64,000 nt of DNA from Pseudoduganella namucuonensis (lineage in GTDB: Bacteria > Pseudomonadota > Gammaproteobacteria > Burkholderiales > Burkholderiaceae_D). Made by a program: the position numbers and the translations under genes. The notes beneath the pieces were generated by a model. It saw only the letters and a list, made by a program, of their open reading frames with translations, did not search any database and was not told where the DNA came from. Positions 25,740-34,741 of the stretch are shown here, one piece after another. Position 1 is the first letter of the stretch, and every line of letters begins with the position of its first letter. The DNA is taken from assembly GCF_900116645.1 (NCBI RefSeq), contig NZ_FPBO01000002.1:378492-442491 (forward strand), read 5' to 3'.

Positions 25740-28700
25740 ATGTGGATCACCAAAGTCAGTATCAAGAACCCCGTGTTCGCCACCATGGTGATGGTGGCGC
25801 TGATGGTGCTGGGGCTGTTCTCCTACCAGCGCCTGGGCGTGGAGGCCATGCCGAACGTGCAGTTCCCGTTCGCCGCCATCGAGATCGAATACCCGGGCGC
25901 CTCGCCCGAGGCGGTGGAGAACGACATCACGCGCCCGGTGGAGGACATCGTCAACACCGTCAGCGGCGTCAAGACCATCCGCGCCAACTCCTGGGAGGGC
26001 CGGGCCGGCATCTACCTGGAGTTCCAGCTGTCGACCAATATGGACCGCGCGATGCAGGAGCTGCGCGACAAGGTGGCGCTGGTGCGCCCGCGCTTCCCCA
26101 AGGAGGCCAAGGACCCCTTCATCGCCCGCGAGGAGGGCGACAACGAGCGCCCGGTGGTGAACCTGTCGCTGAGCGCGGACAAGCACAGCCTGCGCGAGCT
26201 GTCGACCATGACGGACCAGATCATCACCAAGCGCTTCCAGAACGTGCCCGGCGTGGGCCAGGTGCGCGTGCTGGGCACGACCAAGCGCCAGGTGCTGATC
26301 AGCCTGAAGCCGCACGAGATGACGGCCCAGGGTGTCGGCGTGGACGAGGTGATCCGCGCGATCCAGACCACCAACGCCAACCTGCCGGCCGGTAACATCA
26401 GCCAGCCCATCAGCCAGGGCGTGACCGAGCAGCTGGTGCGGGTGGAGGGCAAGATCAAGGACGCGCGCGAGTTCAACAAGATCATCGTCGCGCGCCGCGC
26501 CAACGGCCCGGTCTACCTGGAGCAGGTGGCAAGCGTGGTGGACGGCGAAGAGGAGGCGCAATCGTATTCCCGCATCAACGGCCAGCCCGGCATTTCGCTG
26601 GAGGTGACCAAGGTGCAGGACGCCAACGTGGTGGCGGTGGGCGAAGGCATCCGCAAGGCCGCCGAGGAACTGCGGAAGTCGCTGCCGGCCGACATCCGGC
26701 TGCGCATCCTGGAGTCGCAGTCCGAGCGCGTGCAAAGCCAGCTCGACAACGTGAAGCGCACCATCACCGAGGGCGCCGTGCTGACCATGGTGATCGTGTT
26801 CTTCTTCCTGCGCTCCTGGCGCAGCACCATCATCACCGGCCTGACGCTGCCGATCTCGGTGATGGCCAGCTTCATCGCCATGCAAGCCTTCGGCTTCACG
26901 CTGAACTTCCTGACCTTGATGGCGCTGTCGCTGTGCATCGGCCTGCTGATCGACGACGCCATCGTGGTGCGCGAGAACATCGTGCGCCACTTCGGCATGG
27001 GCAAGGACCACCGCGCCGCCGCCGAGGACGGCACCAACGAGATCGGCCTGGCCGTGATGGCCACCACCTTCGCCATCGTCGCCGTGTTCATCCCGGTGGC
27101 CTTCATGGACGGCATCATCGGCCGCTTCTTCCTGCAGTTCGGCATCACCGTCACGGTGGCGGTGCTGGTGTCGCTGTTCGTGTCCTTCACGCTGGACCCG
27201 ATGCTGTCGTCGGTCTGGCCCGACCCCGAGGAGGGCCGCTTCAAGTACCTGCCGTGGCTGGGCCGCCTCATGGCGTTCGTCGAGCGCGGCGTGGACAAGC
27301 TGCACGTGGCCTACGGCAAGGTGCTGGCGGCCGCGCTGAACTGGCGCAAGACCACGCTGGCGGCCACCGCCGCCCTGTTCGTCGGCAGCCTGGCGCTGGT
27401 GCCGATGATAGGCGGCGAGATGTTCCCGGAGACCGACGAGGGCTGGATCAACATGCGCTTCAAGACCCCGGTCGGCTCCAGCCTGGACTACACGCTGAGC
27501 AAGGTGCAGCAGGTGGAGGCCGCGCTCAAGCCGTTCACGGAGATCGACAGCATCCTGTCCAACACCGGCACCCGCGACGGCCGCAACAGCGCCGAGGTCA
27601 ACATCAAGCTGACCGACGTGAAGAAGACGAAGCGCCGCTCGCAGAAGGCGCTGGAGAAGGCCATCCGCGAACGGCTGGCGCCGATTCCCGGCATCCAGTT
27701 GTCGGTGGGCCAGAAGCCCATCTTCATCGCCATCCTGGGCACCGACGAGGCCAAGCTGGAGGCGGTGGCGCGGGCGCTGATGGCCAAGATGCGCGGCATC
27801 AAGGGCGTGGCCGACCTGGAATACAGCCAGGAGGGCGCCAACCCGTCGACCATGATCAAGATCAACAACGAGCTGGCCAGCGACCTGGGGCTGTCGGTGC
27901 AGCAGATCGGCGCCGCGCTGCGGCCCTTCGTGGCGGGCGAGAAGGTCAGCCACTGGCTGGCCTCGGACGGCCAGAACTACGACGTCAACGTGCAGCTGCC
28001 GAAGTCCGGCCGCCAGCGCGTGATGGACCTGGGCGACCTGTCGATCGCCTCCAGCAAGATCAACCCGGACGGCACGCCGCGCATGATCCCGCTGCGCCAG
28101 GTGGTGGAGTTCGTGCCGTCGACCAGCCCGCAGGTGCTCAAGCGCCAGGCGCTGCAGCGCCGGGTGGCGATCTACGCCGGCGTCCAGGGCCGCCCGGCCG
28201 GCGACGTCGACAAGGACGTGCAGAAGGCCATGAAGGAAATCCAGCTGCCGGCCGGCGTGCGCTTCGACGTGGCCGGCAACGCCCAGCAGATGGAGGAGAC
28301 CATGGGCGGCGCCATGACGGCGCTGGGCGTGGCGGTGGTGTTCATCTACCTGGTGCTGGCCTCGCAGTTCGGCAGCTTCCTGCAGCCGGTGGCCATCATG
28401 ATGTCGCTGCCGCTGTCGCTGATCGGCGTGCTGGTGGCGCTGCTGGTGACGGGCTCGACCTTGAACATCTTCTCGGTGATCGGCTTCATCATGCTGATGG
28501 GCCTGGTGACCAAGAACGCCATCCTGCTGGTGGACTTCACCAACCACGGCCAGAAGAACGGCCTGGACCAGCGCAGCGCGATCCTGGAGGCCGGCCAGGT
28601 GCGGCTGCGCCCGATCCTGATGACGACCCTGGCGATGATCTTCGGCATGCTGCCGATGGCGATCGGCATGGGCGACGGCGGCGAGACGCAGGCGCCGATG

Positions 28701-28880
28701 GGCCGCGCGGTGATCGGCGGCGTGATCACCTCGACCCTGCTGACCCTGGTGGTGGTGCCGGTGGCCTACACCTACCTGGACAGCCTGGGCAAGCGCTGCG
28801 CGCGCTGGTTCGGCGGCCGGCAAGAGCACGCCAGGGCCGCCTCGCTGGACGAGCGCGAGCGCCTGGCGGAGGTGGCCTGA
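25740..28880 (+). CDS. RND efflux transporter, inner-membrane pump
   Basis: This 1046-residue pump has the normal length and the expected 12 membrane segments with two large periplasmic loops. The proton-relay acidic pair is present in GLLIDDAIVVRENI (about residues 402-415). The N-terminus MWITKVSIKNPVFATMVMVAL and the motif MPNVQFPFAAIEIEYPGASPE are typical of the AcrB/MdtB-like HAE-1 group. Substrates (drugs, detergents, metabolites) cannot be predicted. It forms a two-gene operon with the adaptor. Confidence 0.93.
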   Translation: MWITKVSIKNPVFATMVMVALMVLGLFSYQRLGVEAMPNVQFPFAAIEIEYPGASPEAVENDITRPVEDIVNTVSGVKTIRANSWEGRAGIYLEFQLSTNMDRAMQELRDKVALVRPRFPKEAKDPFIAREEGDNERPVVNLSLSADKHSLRELSTMTDQIITKRFQNVPGVGQVRVLGTTKRQVLISLKPHEMTAQGVGVDEVIRAIQTTNANLPAGNISQPISQGVTEQLVRVEGKIKDAREFNKIIVARRANGPVYLEQVASVVDGEEEAQSYSRINGQPGISLEVTKVQDANVVAVGEGIRKAAEELRKSLPADIRLRILESQSERVQSQLDNVKRTITEGAVLTMVIVFFFLRSWRSTIITGLTLPISVMASFIAMQAFGFTLNFLTLMALSLCIGLLIDDAIVVRENIVRHFGMGKDHRAAAEDGTNEIGLAVMATTFAIVAVFIPVAFMDGIIGRFFLQFGITVTVAVLVSLFVSFTLDPMLSSVWPDPEEGRFKYLPWLGRLMAFVERGVDKLHVAYGKVLAAALNWRKTTLAATAALFVGSLALVPMIGGEMFPETDEGWINMRFKTPVGSSLDYTLSKVQQVEAALKPFTEIDSILSNTGTRDGRNSAEVNIKLTDVKKTKRRSQKALEKAIRERLAPIPGIQLSVGQKPIFIAILGTDEAKLEAVARALMAKMRGIKGVADLEYSQEGANPSTMIKINNELASDLGLSVQQIGAALRPFVAGEKVSHWLASDGQNYDVNVQLPKSGRQRVMDLGDLSIASSKINPDGTPRMIPLRQVVEFVPSTSPQVLKRQALQRRVAIYAGVQGRPAGDVDKDVQKAMKEIQLPAGVRFDVAGNAQQMEETMGGAMTALGVAVVFIYLVLASQFGSFLQPVAIMMSLPLSLIGVLVALLVTGSTLNIFSVIGFIMLMGLVTKNAILLVDFTNHGQKNGLDQRSAILEAGQVRLRPILMTTLAMIFGMLPMAIGMGDGGETQAPMGRAVIGGVITSTLLTLVVVPVAYTYLDSLGKRCARWFGGRQEHARAASLDERERLAEVA

Positions 28881-28898
28881 CAAAAAATCCCGGTTTCG

Positions 28899-29072
28899 CT
28901 ATTCCTGCGCCGGGGCGTCCCGCTCCGGCGTTTCAAATCCCGCCGTGTCCGCGTCCTGCTCGTCGGCGGGCTGGTTCTTGGCCTCCAGCTTGCGCCGGGC
29001 TTTCTCTTCGGCTTTCTTCTTTTTCTCCAATTCCCGCTGACGTTTTTCGTACTGGAAATTTGTCTTAGCCAT
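28899..29072 (-). CDS. small Lys/Glu-rich protein, function unknown
   Basis: This is a 57-residue open frame with an excellent ribosome site (GAGGTGA six bases before the ATG at 29072). The N-terminal 33 residues (MAKTNFQYEKRQRELEKKKK and onward) form a highly charged, probably continuous helix. The rest is acidic and Pro-rich, ending APAQE. I recall similar short charged proteins in related betaproteobacteria, but no function is known. It lies between the pump and xerD, on the same strand as xerD and pointing away from it. Confidence 0.7.
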   Translation of the reverse strand: MAKTNFQYEKRQRELEKKKKAEEKARRKLEAKNQPADEQDADTAGFETPERDAPAQE

Positions 29073-29138
29073 TTGTCACCTCGCCCTTGAAATGGGAACA
29101 GACTACATTATGACGCAGATGTGACCAGCGCAAACTTT

Positions 29139-30038
29139 TCAGCCCCGCGGGTGATGCGTCGCATGCAATTGCTTGAGCCGCTCGCGCGCCACATGGGTGT
29201 AGATCTGGGTGGTGGAAATGTCCGAATGCCCCAGCAGCAGCTGCACCACGCGCAGGTCGGCGCCGTGGTTCAGCAGGTGGGTGGCGAAGGCGTGCCGCAG
29301 CGTGTGCGGCGACAGCGGCGACGTGATGCCGGCTTTTTTCGCGTGCTTCTTGATGACGACCCAGAACATCTGGCGCGTCATCGCCCCGCCGCGGGCGGTG
29401 ACGAACAGCGCGTCGTCCTGCCGGCCGTCCAGGATGGCCCCGCGCGCCTCCCTCATGTAGCGCTCCACCCACAGCCGCGCCTGCGCGCCGAACGGCACCA
29501 GCCGCGTCTTCGCGCCCTTGCCGGTGATGCGCAGCACGCCGTCGTTCATGCTGAGCTCGAAGGTCTTCAGCGCCACCAGTTCGGACACGCGCAGGCCGCT
29601 GGCGTACATCAGCTCCAGCATCGTGCGCTCGCGCAGGCCCAGCGGCGTACCGACGTCCGGCGCGGCCAGCAGCGCCTCCACCTGGGACTCGCTCAGCGTG
29701 TGCACCAGGCGCGCCGGCTGCTTGGCCGACGCCATCTTCAGGCAGGGATCCTCGGCGATGTGCCGTTGACGCAGCGCGTGCTGGTAGAAGCGCTTCAGCA
29801 CCGACAGGCGGCGGTTCGACGAGCTGGCCTTGGTCTCCTCGTGGCGGGCGTGGAAATAGGCGTCGATGTCCGGCGTGGCCACCGCGTGCAGGCCGGTGCC
29901 GGGACGCGCCACCTCCAGCCAGCGCGCGAACAGGCGCAGGTCGCGCCGGTAGGCGTCCAGCGAGTTCTTCGCCAGGCCGTCCTCCAGCCACAGCGCGTCG
30001 CAGAACGCGTCGATCAGAGCAAGGTTGTCTGCTGCCAT
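29139..30038 (-). CDS. xerD: site-specific tyrosine recombinase XerD
   Basis: XerD resolves chromosome dimers at dif together with XerC and FtsK. The 299-residue length fits. The N-terminal SAM-like core-binding domain covers about 1-90. The catalytic residues are visible: Arg in SGLRVSEL, Lys in GKGAKTRLVPF, His-x-x-Arg in SPHTLRHAFATHLL, His in LGHSDISTTQIY, and the nucleophilic Tyr of that last motif. The start at 30038 (MAADNLAL) is chosen; it lies inside the 3' end of the upstream methyltransferase gene (25-base overlap), implying translational coupling. Confidence 0.93.
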   Translation of the reverse strand: MAADNLALIDAFCDALWLEDGLAKNSLDAYRRDLRLFARWLEVARPGTGLHAVATPDIDAYFHARHEETKASSSNRRLSVLKRFYQHALRQRHIAEDPCLKMASAKQPARLVHTLSESQVEALLAAPDVGTPLGLRERTMLELMYASGLRVSELVALKTFELSMNDGVLRITGKGAKTRLVPFGAQARLWVERYMREARGAILDGRQDDALFVTARGGAMTRQMFWVVIKKHAKKAGITSPLSPHTLRHAFATHLLNHGADLRVVQLLLGHSDISTTQIYTHVARERLKQLHATHHPRG

Positions 30039-30535
30039 GCGTATTCGCTGTGTCCCTCGTGCGCCAGCAGCCAGCGCTTCACGTTCAGGTGGAAGCCGTT
30101 GGCGTCGTCGTGGTGGGCGAAACCGCCCAGGCCGTTGGCGCCGGTCACCCGGTGGCAGGGCACGGCCAGCGGGAACCAGTTGTTGCCGCAAGCCTGGCCG
30201 ATGGCGCGCGGCGCGGACGCCAGGAACCTGGCCAGCTCGCCGTAGGTGCGCACCTGGCCGCGCGGGATGTTGCAGATCGCGTCCCACACCTTGCGCTGGA
30301 ATTCGCTGCCCACCCGCGCCAACGGCAGGGTGAACTGGAAGTCGGCGTCGGCGCAGTAGCGCAGCACTTGCTCGGCCGCCTGGGCGGCCACGGCGTCCTG
30401 CGCGTCCTTCTCCGCGTGGCGGGGCGGCAGGTAGACCATCTCGGTCACCAGCGCGCCGGCCGTGCGGATGCCCATGGCCCCGAAGGGCGTGGCGACGACG
30501 GCGTTGAAAATGTCACTACTCTGTTGTATTTTCAT
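30014..30535 (-). CDS. methylated-DNA-protein cysteine methyltransferase (Ogt type)
   Basis: This 173-residue suicide repair protein removes O6-alkyl groups from guanine. The active-site PCHRV motif lies at about residues 126-130, preceded by the helix-turn-helix (RGQVRTYGELA, then GQACGNN) and followed by GGFAHHDDANGFHLNVKRWLL. The start is taken at 30535 (MKIQQSSD) because the upstream extension resembles no family member. There is no N-terminal Ada domain. The overlap with xerD suggests a two-gene operon. Confidence 0.9.
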   Translation of the reverse strand: MKIQQSSDIFNAVVATPFGAMGIRTAGALVTEMVYLPPRHAEKDAQDAVAAQAAEQVLRYCADADFQFTLPLARVGSEFQRKVWDAICNIPRGQVRTYGELARFLASAPRAIGQACGNNWFPLAVPCHRVTGANGLGGFAHHDDANGFHLNVKRWLLAHEGHSEYAWQQTTLL

Positions 30536-30613
30536 CACAACACTTCTTAGGCAATGTTGCATCAATGCTACAGCATCAAAACGCGCGCGGGCGTGAATTC
30601 CGCCCGCGCCGGC

Positions 30614-30642
30614 AAAAAAAAAGCGCACCTCTATGGTGCGCT
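30614..30642 (-). terminator. intrinsic terminator
   Basis: On the minus strand an 8-base perfect stem (AGCGCACC, complement GGTGCGCT) with a 5-base loop is followed by nine U residues (the A run at 30614-30622). It is a textbook Rho-independent terminator. It lies 350 bases downstream of the dctP stop and just upstream of the ogt-like gene, so it probably ends a separate short transcript. Confidence 0.9.
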
Positions 30643-30850
30643 CTCAATCCTGCTTTCACAACACCGGTCGTTTGGCGCTGCCGTAGCGAGCTTGTGGCTG
30701 CCTTCGGCGGTCTTCCAACGACATACTGTATGCTGTGCGTCTCCTCAATGTATCCGCGGTATTTTCGATACCGTTGTTATTTACTCTCCCCACTAAACCT
30801 TGCTACGTGGCGGCATAACGATATGCGTTACGTCACTGCCAGAGCGACGC
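30614..30850 (-). ncRNA. candidate structured small RNA
   Basis: A gene-free region of about 240 bases, ending in the strong terminator at 30614-30642, contains several stable RNA hairpins on the minus strand. These are a GGTAT/ATACC stem with a CGAAA loop, a GTCGTTGG/CCAAACGAC stem with one bulge enclosing a GCC-GAA-GGC hairpin and a CGCT/AGCG hairpin, and a CGTAACG/CGTTATG stem. A TAAGAT -10-like hexamer lies near 30850. The size and isolated position would suit a 6S-like or other regulatory RNA, but I cannot match it to a known family by eye. TSS and identity are inferred. Confidence 0.45.
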
Positions 30851-30994
30851 CATCTTAACGCAGGCTTAAGAGTTTTTGCTACTTTTTTGTAAGTTGTATT
30901 TTTTTAGTTTATGAGTAAAACAACATCGACAACTCGGCCGAATTTTGTGGTACAGGGCACCAACTTGATGCGCCCTTCCCCATCTTGGTGAAGC

Positions 30995-31981
30995 CTATTT
31001 GGCCGCCTCCCGGTTGATGGCCTGGATCAGGTCCTTGCCGATGCGTCCCTCCATGTCGGTCTGCACCGGCAGCAGCACGCGGCGCCACTCGGCCTGCTCC
31101 TTCGCGCTCAGGTTGACCACCTCGGTCTTGCCGGATTTCCTGATGGCCTCCAGCGCCAAGTCGTTGTCGCGCTGGGCGATGGCCTTCTCGAACGTGGTGG
31201 CGTCGCGCATGGCCGTCTCCAGCGCGCCCCGGATGTCCGCCGGCAGGCCGTCCCAGAACTTCTTGTTGACGATCACCGCGTAGCCCAGGTAGCCATGGTT
31301 GGACACGGTGACGTGCTTCTGCACCTCGTGCATCTTCTGCGTGTACATATTGGACGGCGGATTCTCGGTGCCGTCGACCACGCCCGTGCTCAGCGCCGAA
31401 TACACCTCGGAGAAGGCCAGTACTTGCGGCGCGGCGCCCAGCGCGCGCATCTGCGCGTCCAGCACCTTGGAGGCCTGGATGCGCATCTTCAGGCCCTTGA
31501 AGTCGGCCGGCGCGCGCAGCGGCTTGTTGGCCGACATCACCTTGAAGCCGTTGTCCCAGTACGCCAGGCCCGTGATGCCCTTGGTTTCCAGTTTCTTCAG
31601 CAGGCCCTTGCCGATCGCGCCCTCGGTCACGTTGTACAGCGCGGTCTTGGTGGGGAAGATGTAGGGCAGGTCGAAGGCCTCGAATTCCTTCACGCCCAGC
31701 GGGCCGAACTTGGCCAGCGACGGCGCCAGCATCTGCACCGCGCCCAGCTGCAGCGCCTCCAGCTCCTCCTTGTCCTTGTAGAGCTGGCTGTTCGGATACA
31801 CCTCGACCTTGACCTGGCCCTTGGTGGCCTTCTCGGCCAGCATCTTGAAGCGCTCGGCGGCCTGGCCCTTGGGCGTGTCCGGCGCCACCACGTGGCTGAA
31901 TTTGATGACGATCGGGGCTTGGGCGAACGCACTGAGGCTGGCCGCTGCGCAAAGCGCGGCCAGGAGGGGTTTCAAGGTCAT
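30995..31981 (-). CDS. dctP: TRAP transporter substrate-binding protein DctP
   Basis: This 328-residue periplasmic solute receptor is for C4-dicarboxylate-type TRAP uptake. A Sec signal (MTLKPLLAALCAAASLSAFA) precedes the mature domain beginning APIVIKFSHVV. Family landmarks are LPYIFPTKTALY, the ligand-contact region FKGLKMRIQAS and the arginine-pairing VDGTENPPSN. The start at 31981 has a good GGAGA ribosome site, so the longer open frame is rejected. It is divergent from a DctS-like kinase. The DctQ and DctM membrane subunits are not adjacent. Confidence 0.9.
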   Translation of the reverse strand: MTLKPLLAALCAAASLSAFAQAPIVIKFSHVVAPDTPKGQAAERFKMLAEKATKGQVKVEVYPNSQLYKDKEELEALQLGAVQMLAPSLAKFGPLGVKEFEAFDLPYIFPTKTALYNVTEGAIGKGLLKKLETKGITGLAYWDNGFKVMSANKPLRAPADFKGLKMRIQASKVLDAQMRALGAAPQVLAFSEVYSALSTGVVDGTENPPSNMYTQKMHEVQKHVTVSNHGYLGYAVIVNKKFWDGLPADIRGALETAMRDATTFEKAIAQRDNDLALEAIRKSGKTEVVNLSAKEQAEWRRVLLPVQTDMEGRIGKDLIQAINREAAK

Positions 31982-32111
31982 TACATTGTCTCCGCTATGG
32001 GTGAGTACGTTATTATTATGCCGACGATAGCAGTTTGGACCCGCGCGGCGCCCCGCCGCAACTGTGGAAAGCCACAATAGCCGACCCCGCGCAAGCGCTT
32101 ATGCTCCCTCC

Positions 32112-34142
32112 ATGACCACACCCCCGCCCGCCAGTCATTCCCCGCCTCTCGACGGCAACGCCATGGCGCCGCGCCAGCGTTTCACCAATCCCTTCCGCTG
32201 GCTGCTGCCGGTGGTGCTGGTGCTGTTCTTCCTGGCCGTGCTGATCTGGCTGCCGTGGCAGGCGCGCCAGATGGAAAGCAGCGAGCGCCAGGAGCAGCTG
32301 ATCGCCGACACCTTGTGGGTGGAGCAGACCATCCGCTTCCAGCTGGGCCGCCACGAGGAAAGCCTGCGCGGCCTGGGCAACGAGATCGTCAGCGGCCACG
32401 TGCCGCCGGCGCGGGTGCCGGCGCGCCTGGCCCAGCTGCTCAAGAACGGCAAGGAATTGCGGCGCGTGCTGCTGCTGGACGAGCACGGCCGCCCCGTCGC
32501 CAGCAGCGCCCCGGCGCTGCCCGCAGAGACCGAGCCCGGCGCCGCCGCGCTGGCCGCCATCGACCACGCGCGCCGCGCGCACCGCGCCGTCTACAGCCAG
32601 CCCGAGCCGGCGGCGAACGACGCGCAGGCGCTGGAATTCTATTCCCCGCTGTTCGACGGCGACCGCTACGCCGGCATGCTGGTGGCCACCTACCAGCCCT
32701 CGACCATCCTCGAGGAGATGGTGCCGTGGTGGTTCGCCCAGGACAACCAGATCACGCTGATGGACAAGGACGACAAGGTGCTGGCGCGGCGCGCGGCGGC
32801 CGGTCCCGGCCACGGCGTCTACACCCACAAGCGCGCGCTGGACCTGCCCGGCGTCTCCATCACCTTGCTGACCGACAGCGTCAAGAGCGAGCCCAAGCTG
32901 CTGCCCAACCTGCTGGTGGGCTCGGTGATCGCGCTGTCGCTGGCCCTGCTGTGGAGCCTGATGGCGCTGTGGGGCCACATCTCGCGCCGCCTGGCCGCCG
33001 AGGGCGCGCTGCGCCAGCAGATGCTGTTCCGCACCGCGATGGAGAATTCGCTGGTGACCGGGCTGCGCGCGCGCGACCTGGAGGGCCGCGTCACCTATGT
33101 GAACCCTGCCTTCTGCCAGATCGTCGGCTTCCCCGCCGAGGAGCTGGTGGGCCGGCTGCCGCCCATGCCCTACTGGGCGCCGGAGGCCATCGACGAATAC
33201 CAGGACCGCTTCGCGCGCGTGCTGGCCGGCCACGCGGTGCCGCAGGTGGAGACCATCTTCCAGCGCGCCAACGGCGAGCGGGTGCCGGTGCTGATCTTCG
33301 AGGCGCCGCTGGTGGACAACAAGGGCCAGCAGACCGGCTGGATGGGCTCCATCCTCGACATCTCGGACCGCAAGCGGGTGGAGGAGCTGAACCGGCAACA
33401 GGAGGAGAAGCTGCAGTCGAGCGCGCGCCTGGCCACCATGGGCGAGCTGGCGTCGATGCTGGCGCACGAGCTGAACCAGCCGCTGGCCGCCATCTCCAGC
33501 TACACCACGGGCGCGCTGAACCTGATGGCGCGCGCCGAGAGCACCGGCCAGCCGCTGGACAGCAACACGCTGAAACCGGCGCTGCAGCAGGCCGGCACGC
33601 AGGCGCAGCGCGCCGGGCAGATCATCCGCAGCGTGCACGAATTCGTCAAGAAGCGCGAGCCGGAGCGGCGCGACATCGCGGTGCAGTCGCTGATCGACGG
33701 CATCGGCACGCTGATCGACCTGCAGGCGCGGCAAAGCTACGTCACGCTGCACACCAGCATCCCGGCCGACCTGCCCAAGGTGCGGGCCGACAGCGTGATG
33801 ATCGAGCAGGTGCTGCTGAACCTCACCCGCAACGGCATCGAGGCCATGGCGCAGGTGCCGCCCGAGCGGCGCGCGCTGCGCGTCTCGGCCAGCCACGACC
33901 CGGCGCTGAACATGGTGTCGGTCCAGGTGGCGGACCAGGGCCACGGCATCCCGGACGAGGTGGCCGAGCGCCTGTTCTCGCCCTTCTTCTCCACCAAGGC
34001 CGAGGGCATGGGCATGGGCCTGAACATCTGCCGCACCGCCATCGAATTCCACGGCGGCACGCTGACCCACGGCGCCAATCCCGCCGGCGGAACCATTTTC
34101 ACATTCACGCTGCCGGCCGCCATCGCGCCGGCGGCAACCTGA
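32112..34142 (+). CDS. DctS-like PAS sensor histidine kinase
   Basis: This 676-residue (from this start) inner-membrane kinase has a first membrane segment near residues 30-47, a periplasmic sensor region of about 225 residues, a second membrane segment (LLVGSVIALSLALLWSLM), a PAS domain (about 315-425), the phospho-acceptor box MLAHELNQPLAAI and a C-terminal ATPase domain (NLTRNGIEAM, GHGIPDEV, GMGMGLNICR). It resembles Rhodobacter DctS, which senses C4-dicarboxylates. An alternative start is the ATG at 32163. The response regulator follows 11 bases later, and dctP is divergent. Confidence 0.88.
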   Translation: MTTPPPASHSPPLDGNAMAPRQRFTNPFRWLLPVVLVLFFLAVLIWLPWQARQMESSERQEQLIADTLWVEQTIRFQLGRHEESLRGLGNEIVSGHVPPARVPARLAQLLKNGKELRRVLLLDEHGRPVASSAPALPAETEPGAAALAAIDHARRAHRAVYSQPEPAANDAQALEFYSPLFDGDRYAGMLVATYQPSTILEEMVPWWFAQDNQITLMDKDDKVLARRAAAGPGHGVYTHKRALDLPGVSITLLTDSVKSEPKLLPNLLVGSVIALSLALLWSLMALWGHISRRLAAEGALRQQMLFRTAMENSLVTGLRARDLEGRVTYVNPAFCQIVGFPAEELVGRLPPMPYWAPEAIDEYQDRFARVLAGHAVPQVETIFQRANGERVPVLIFEAPLVDNKGQQTGWMGSILDISDRKRVEELNRQQEEKLQSSARLATMGELASMLAHELNQPLAAISSYTTGALNLMARAESTGQPLDSNTLKPALQQAGTQAQRAGQIIRSVHEFVKKREPERRDIAVQSLIDGIGTLIDLQARQSYVTLHTSIPADLPKVRADSVMIEQVLLNLTRNGIEAMAQVPPERRALRVSASHDPALNMVSVQVADQGHGIPDEVAERLFSPFFSTKAEGMGMGLNICRTAIEFHGGTLTHGANPAGGTIFTFTLPAAIAPAAT

Positions 34143-34153
34143 AAGGACACACC

Positions 34154-34741
34154 ATGCTGCACATCGTCGACGATGAAGCCGTCGTGCGGGACTCCCTGAC
34201 CTGGCTGGCGTCCTCGCGCGCGATCCCGGCGCGCGCCTACGCCACGGCGGCCGACTTCATGGCCTGGCTGGAGCGCGGCGAATTCGACGTCCAGGGCGAC
34301 TGCCTGCTGCTGGACGTGCGCATGCCGGAGATGAACGGCATCGCCGTGTTCGACCTGCTGGCCGCGCGCGGGCTGACCCAGCGCCTGCCCGTGATCTTCC
34401 TCACCGGCCACGGCGACGTGCCGATGGCGGTGGACACGCTCAAGCGCGGCGCCTTCGATTTCTGCGAGAAGCCGTTCAACGACAACCAGCTGATGGACCG
34501 GGTGGAGGAAGGCTTGGCCGAGTCGCGCTCGGCCGGCGAGAAGGCGGCGGTGCTGGCGCGCCTGGCCACCTTGTCGCTGCGCGAGCGCGAGGTGCTGGAC
34601 CTGATCCTGGCCGGCAAGATGAACAAGGTGGTGGCCGACCAGTTGGGCATCAGCATGCGCACCGTGGAGGTGCACCGCGCGCACATCTTCGACAAGATGC
34701 AGGTGAAGACCGCCGTCGAGCTGGCGGGGCTGCTGAAATAG
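34154..34741 (+). CDS. FixJ/DctR-type response regulator
   Basis: This 195-residue two-domain regulator has a receiver (1-120) with the phospho-acceptor Asp in CLLLDVRMPEMNG and the lysine in CEKPFND. It also has a LuxR-type helix-turn-helix (about 135-195: LSLREREVLDLILAGKMNKVVADQLGIS and TVEVHRAHIFDKM). The ATG at 34154 follows a GAAAGGA ribosome site. It pairs with the preceding DctS-like kinase, and the divergent dctP is the likely target. It is not of the NtrC/DctD sigma-54 type. Confidence 0.9.
   Translation: MLHIVDDEAVVRDSLTWLASSRAIPARAYATAADFMAWLERGEFDVQGDCLLLDVRMPEMNGIAVFDLLAARGLTQRLPVIFLTGHGDVPMAVDTLKRGAFDFCEKPFNDNQLMDRVEEGLAESRSAGEKAAVLARLATLSLREREVLDLILAGKMNKVVADQLGISMRTVEVHRAHIFDKMQVKTAVELAGLLK

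Larger units (their letters stand above)
30536..30994. other. 459-base gap between ogt-like gene and dctP
   Basis: No convincing protein gene is present. The left part holds the ogt promoter region. The middle holds the candidate small RNA and its terminator. The part at 30860-30930 is notably AT-rich (runs of A and T) and would suit a strong promoter. Short open frames here lack ribosome sites. Confidence 0.6.

Noticed and set aside
24348..28883. Open frame of 1511 codons antisense to the RND efflux genes
   Set aside because: Its product is His/Gly/Arg/Leu-rich with no family features. It is the GC-driven shadow of the pump and adaptor genes, which carry clear motifs on the other strand.
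30656..30724. 22-codon minus-strand open frame inside the candidate small RNA
   Set aside because: The nearest Shine-Dalgarno-like GAGGAG is about 16 bases upstream, too far. The stretch is better explained by RNA hairpins, though a dual-function RNA is not excluded.
30554..30858. Plus-strand open frames of 80-97 codons in the ogt-dctP gap
   Set aside because: No ribosome site, no family resemblance, and they run through the terminator hairpin and its A tract.
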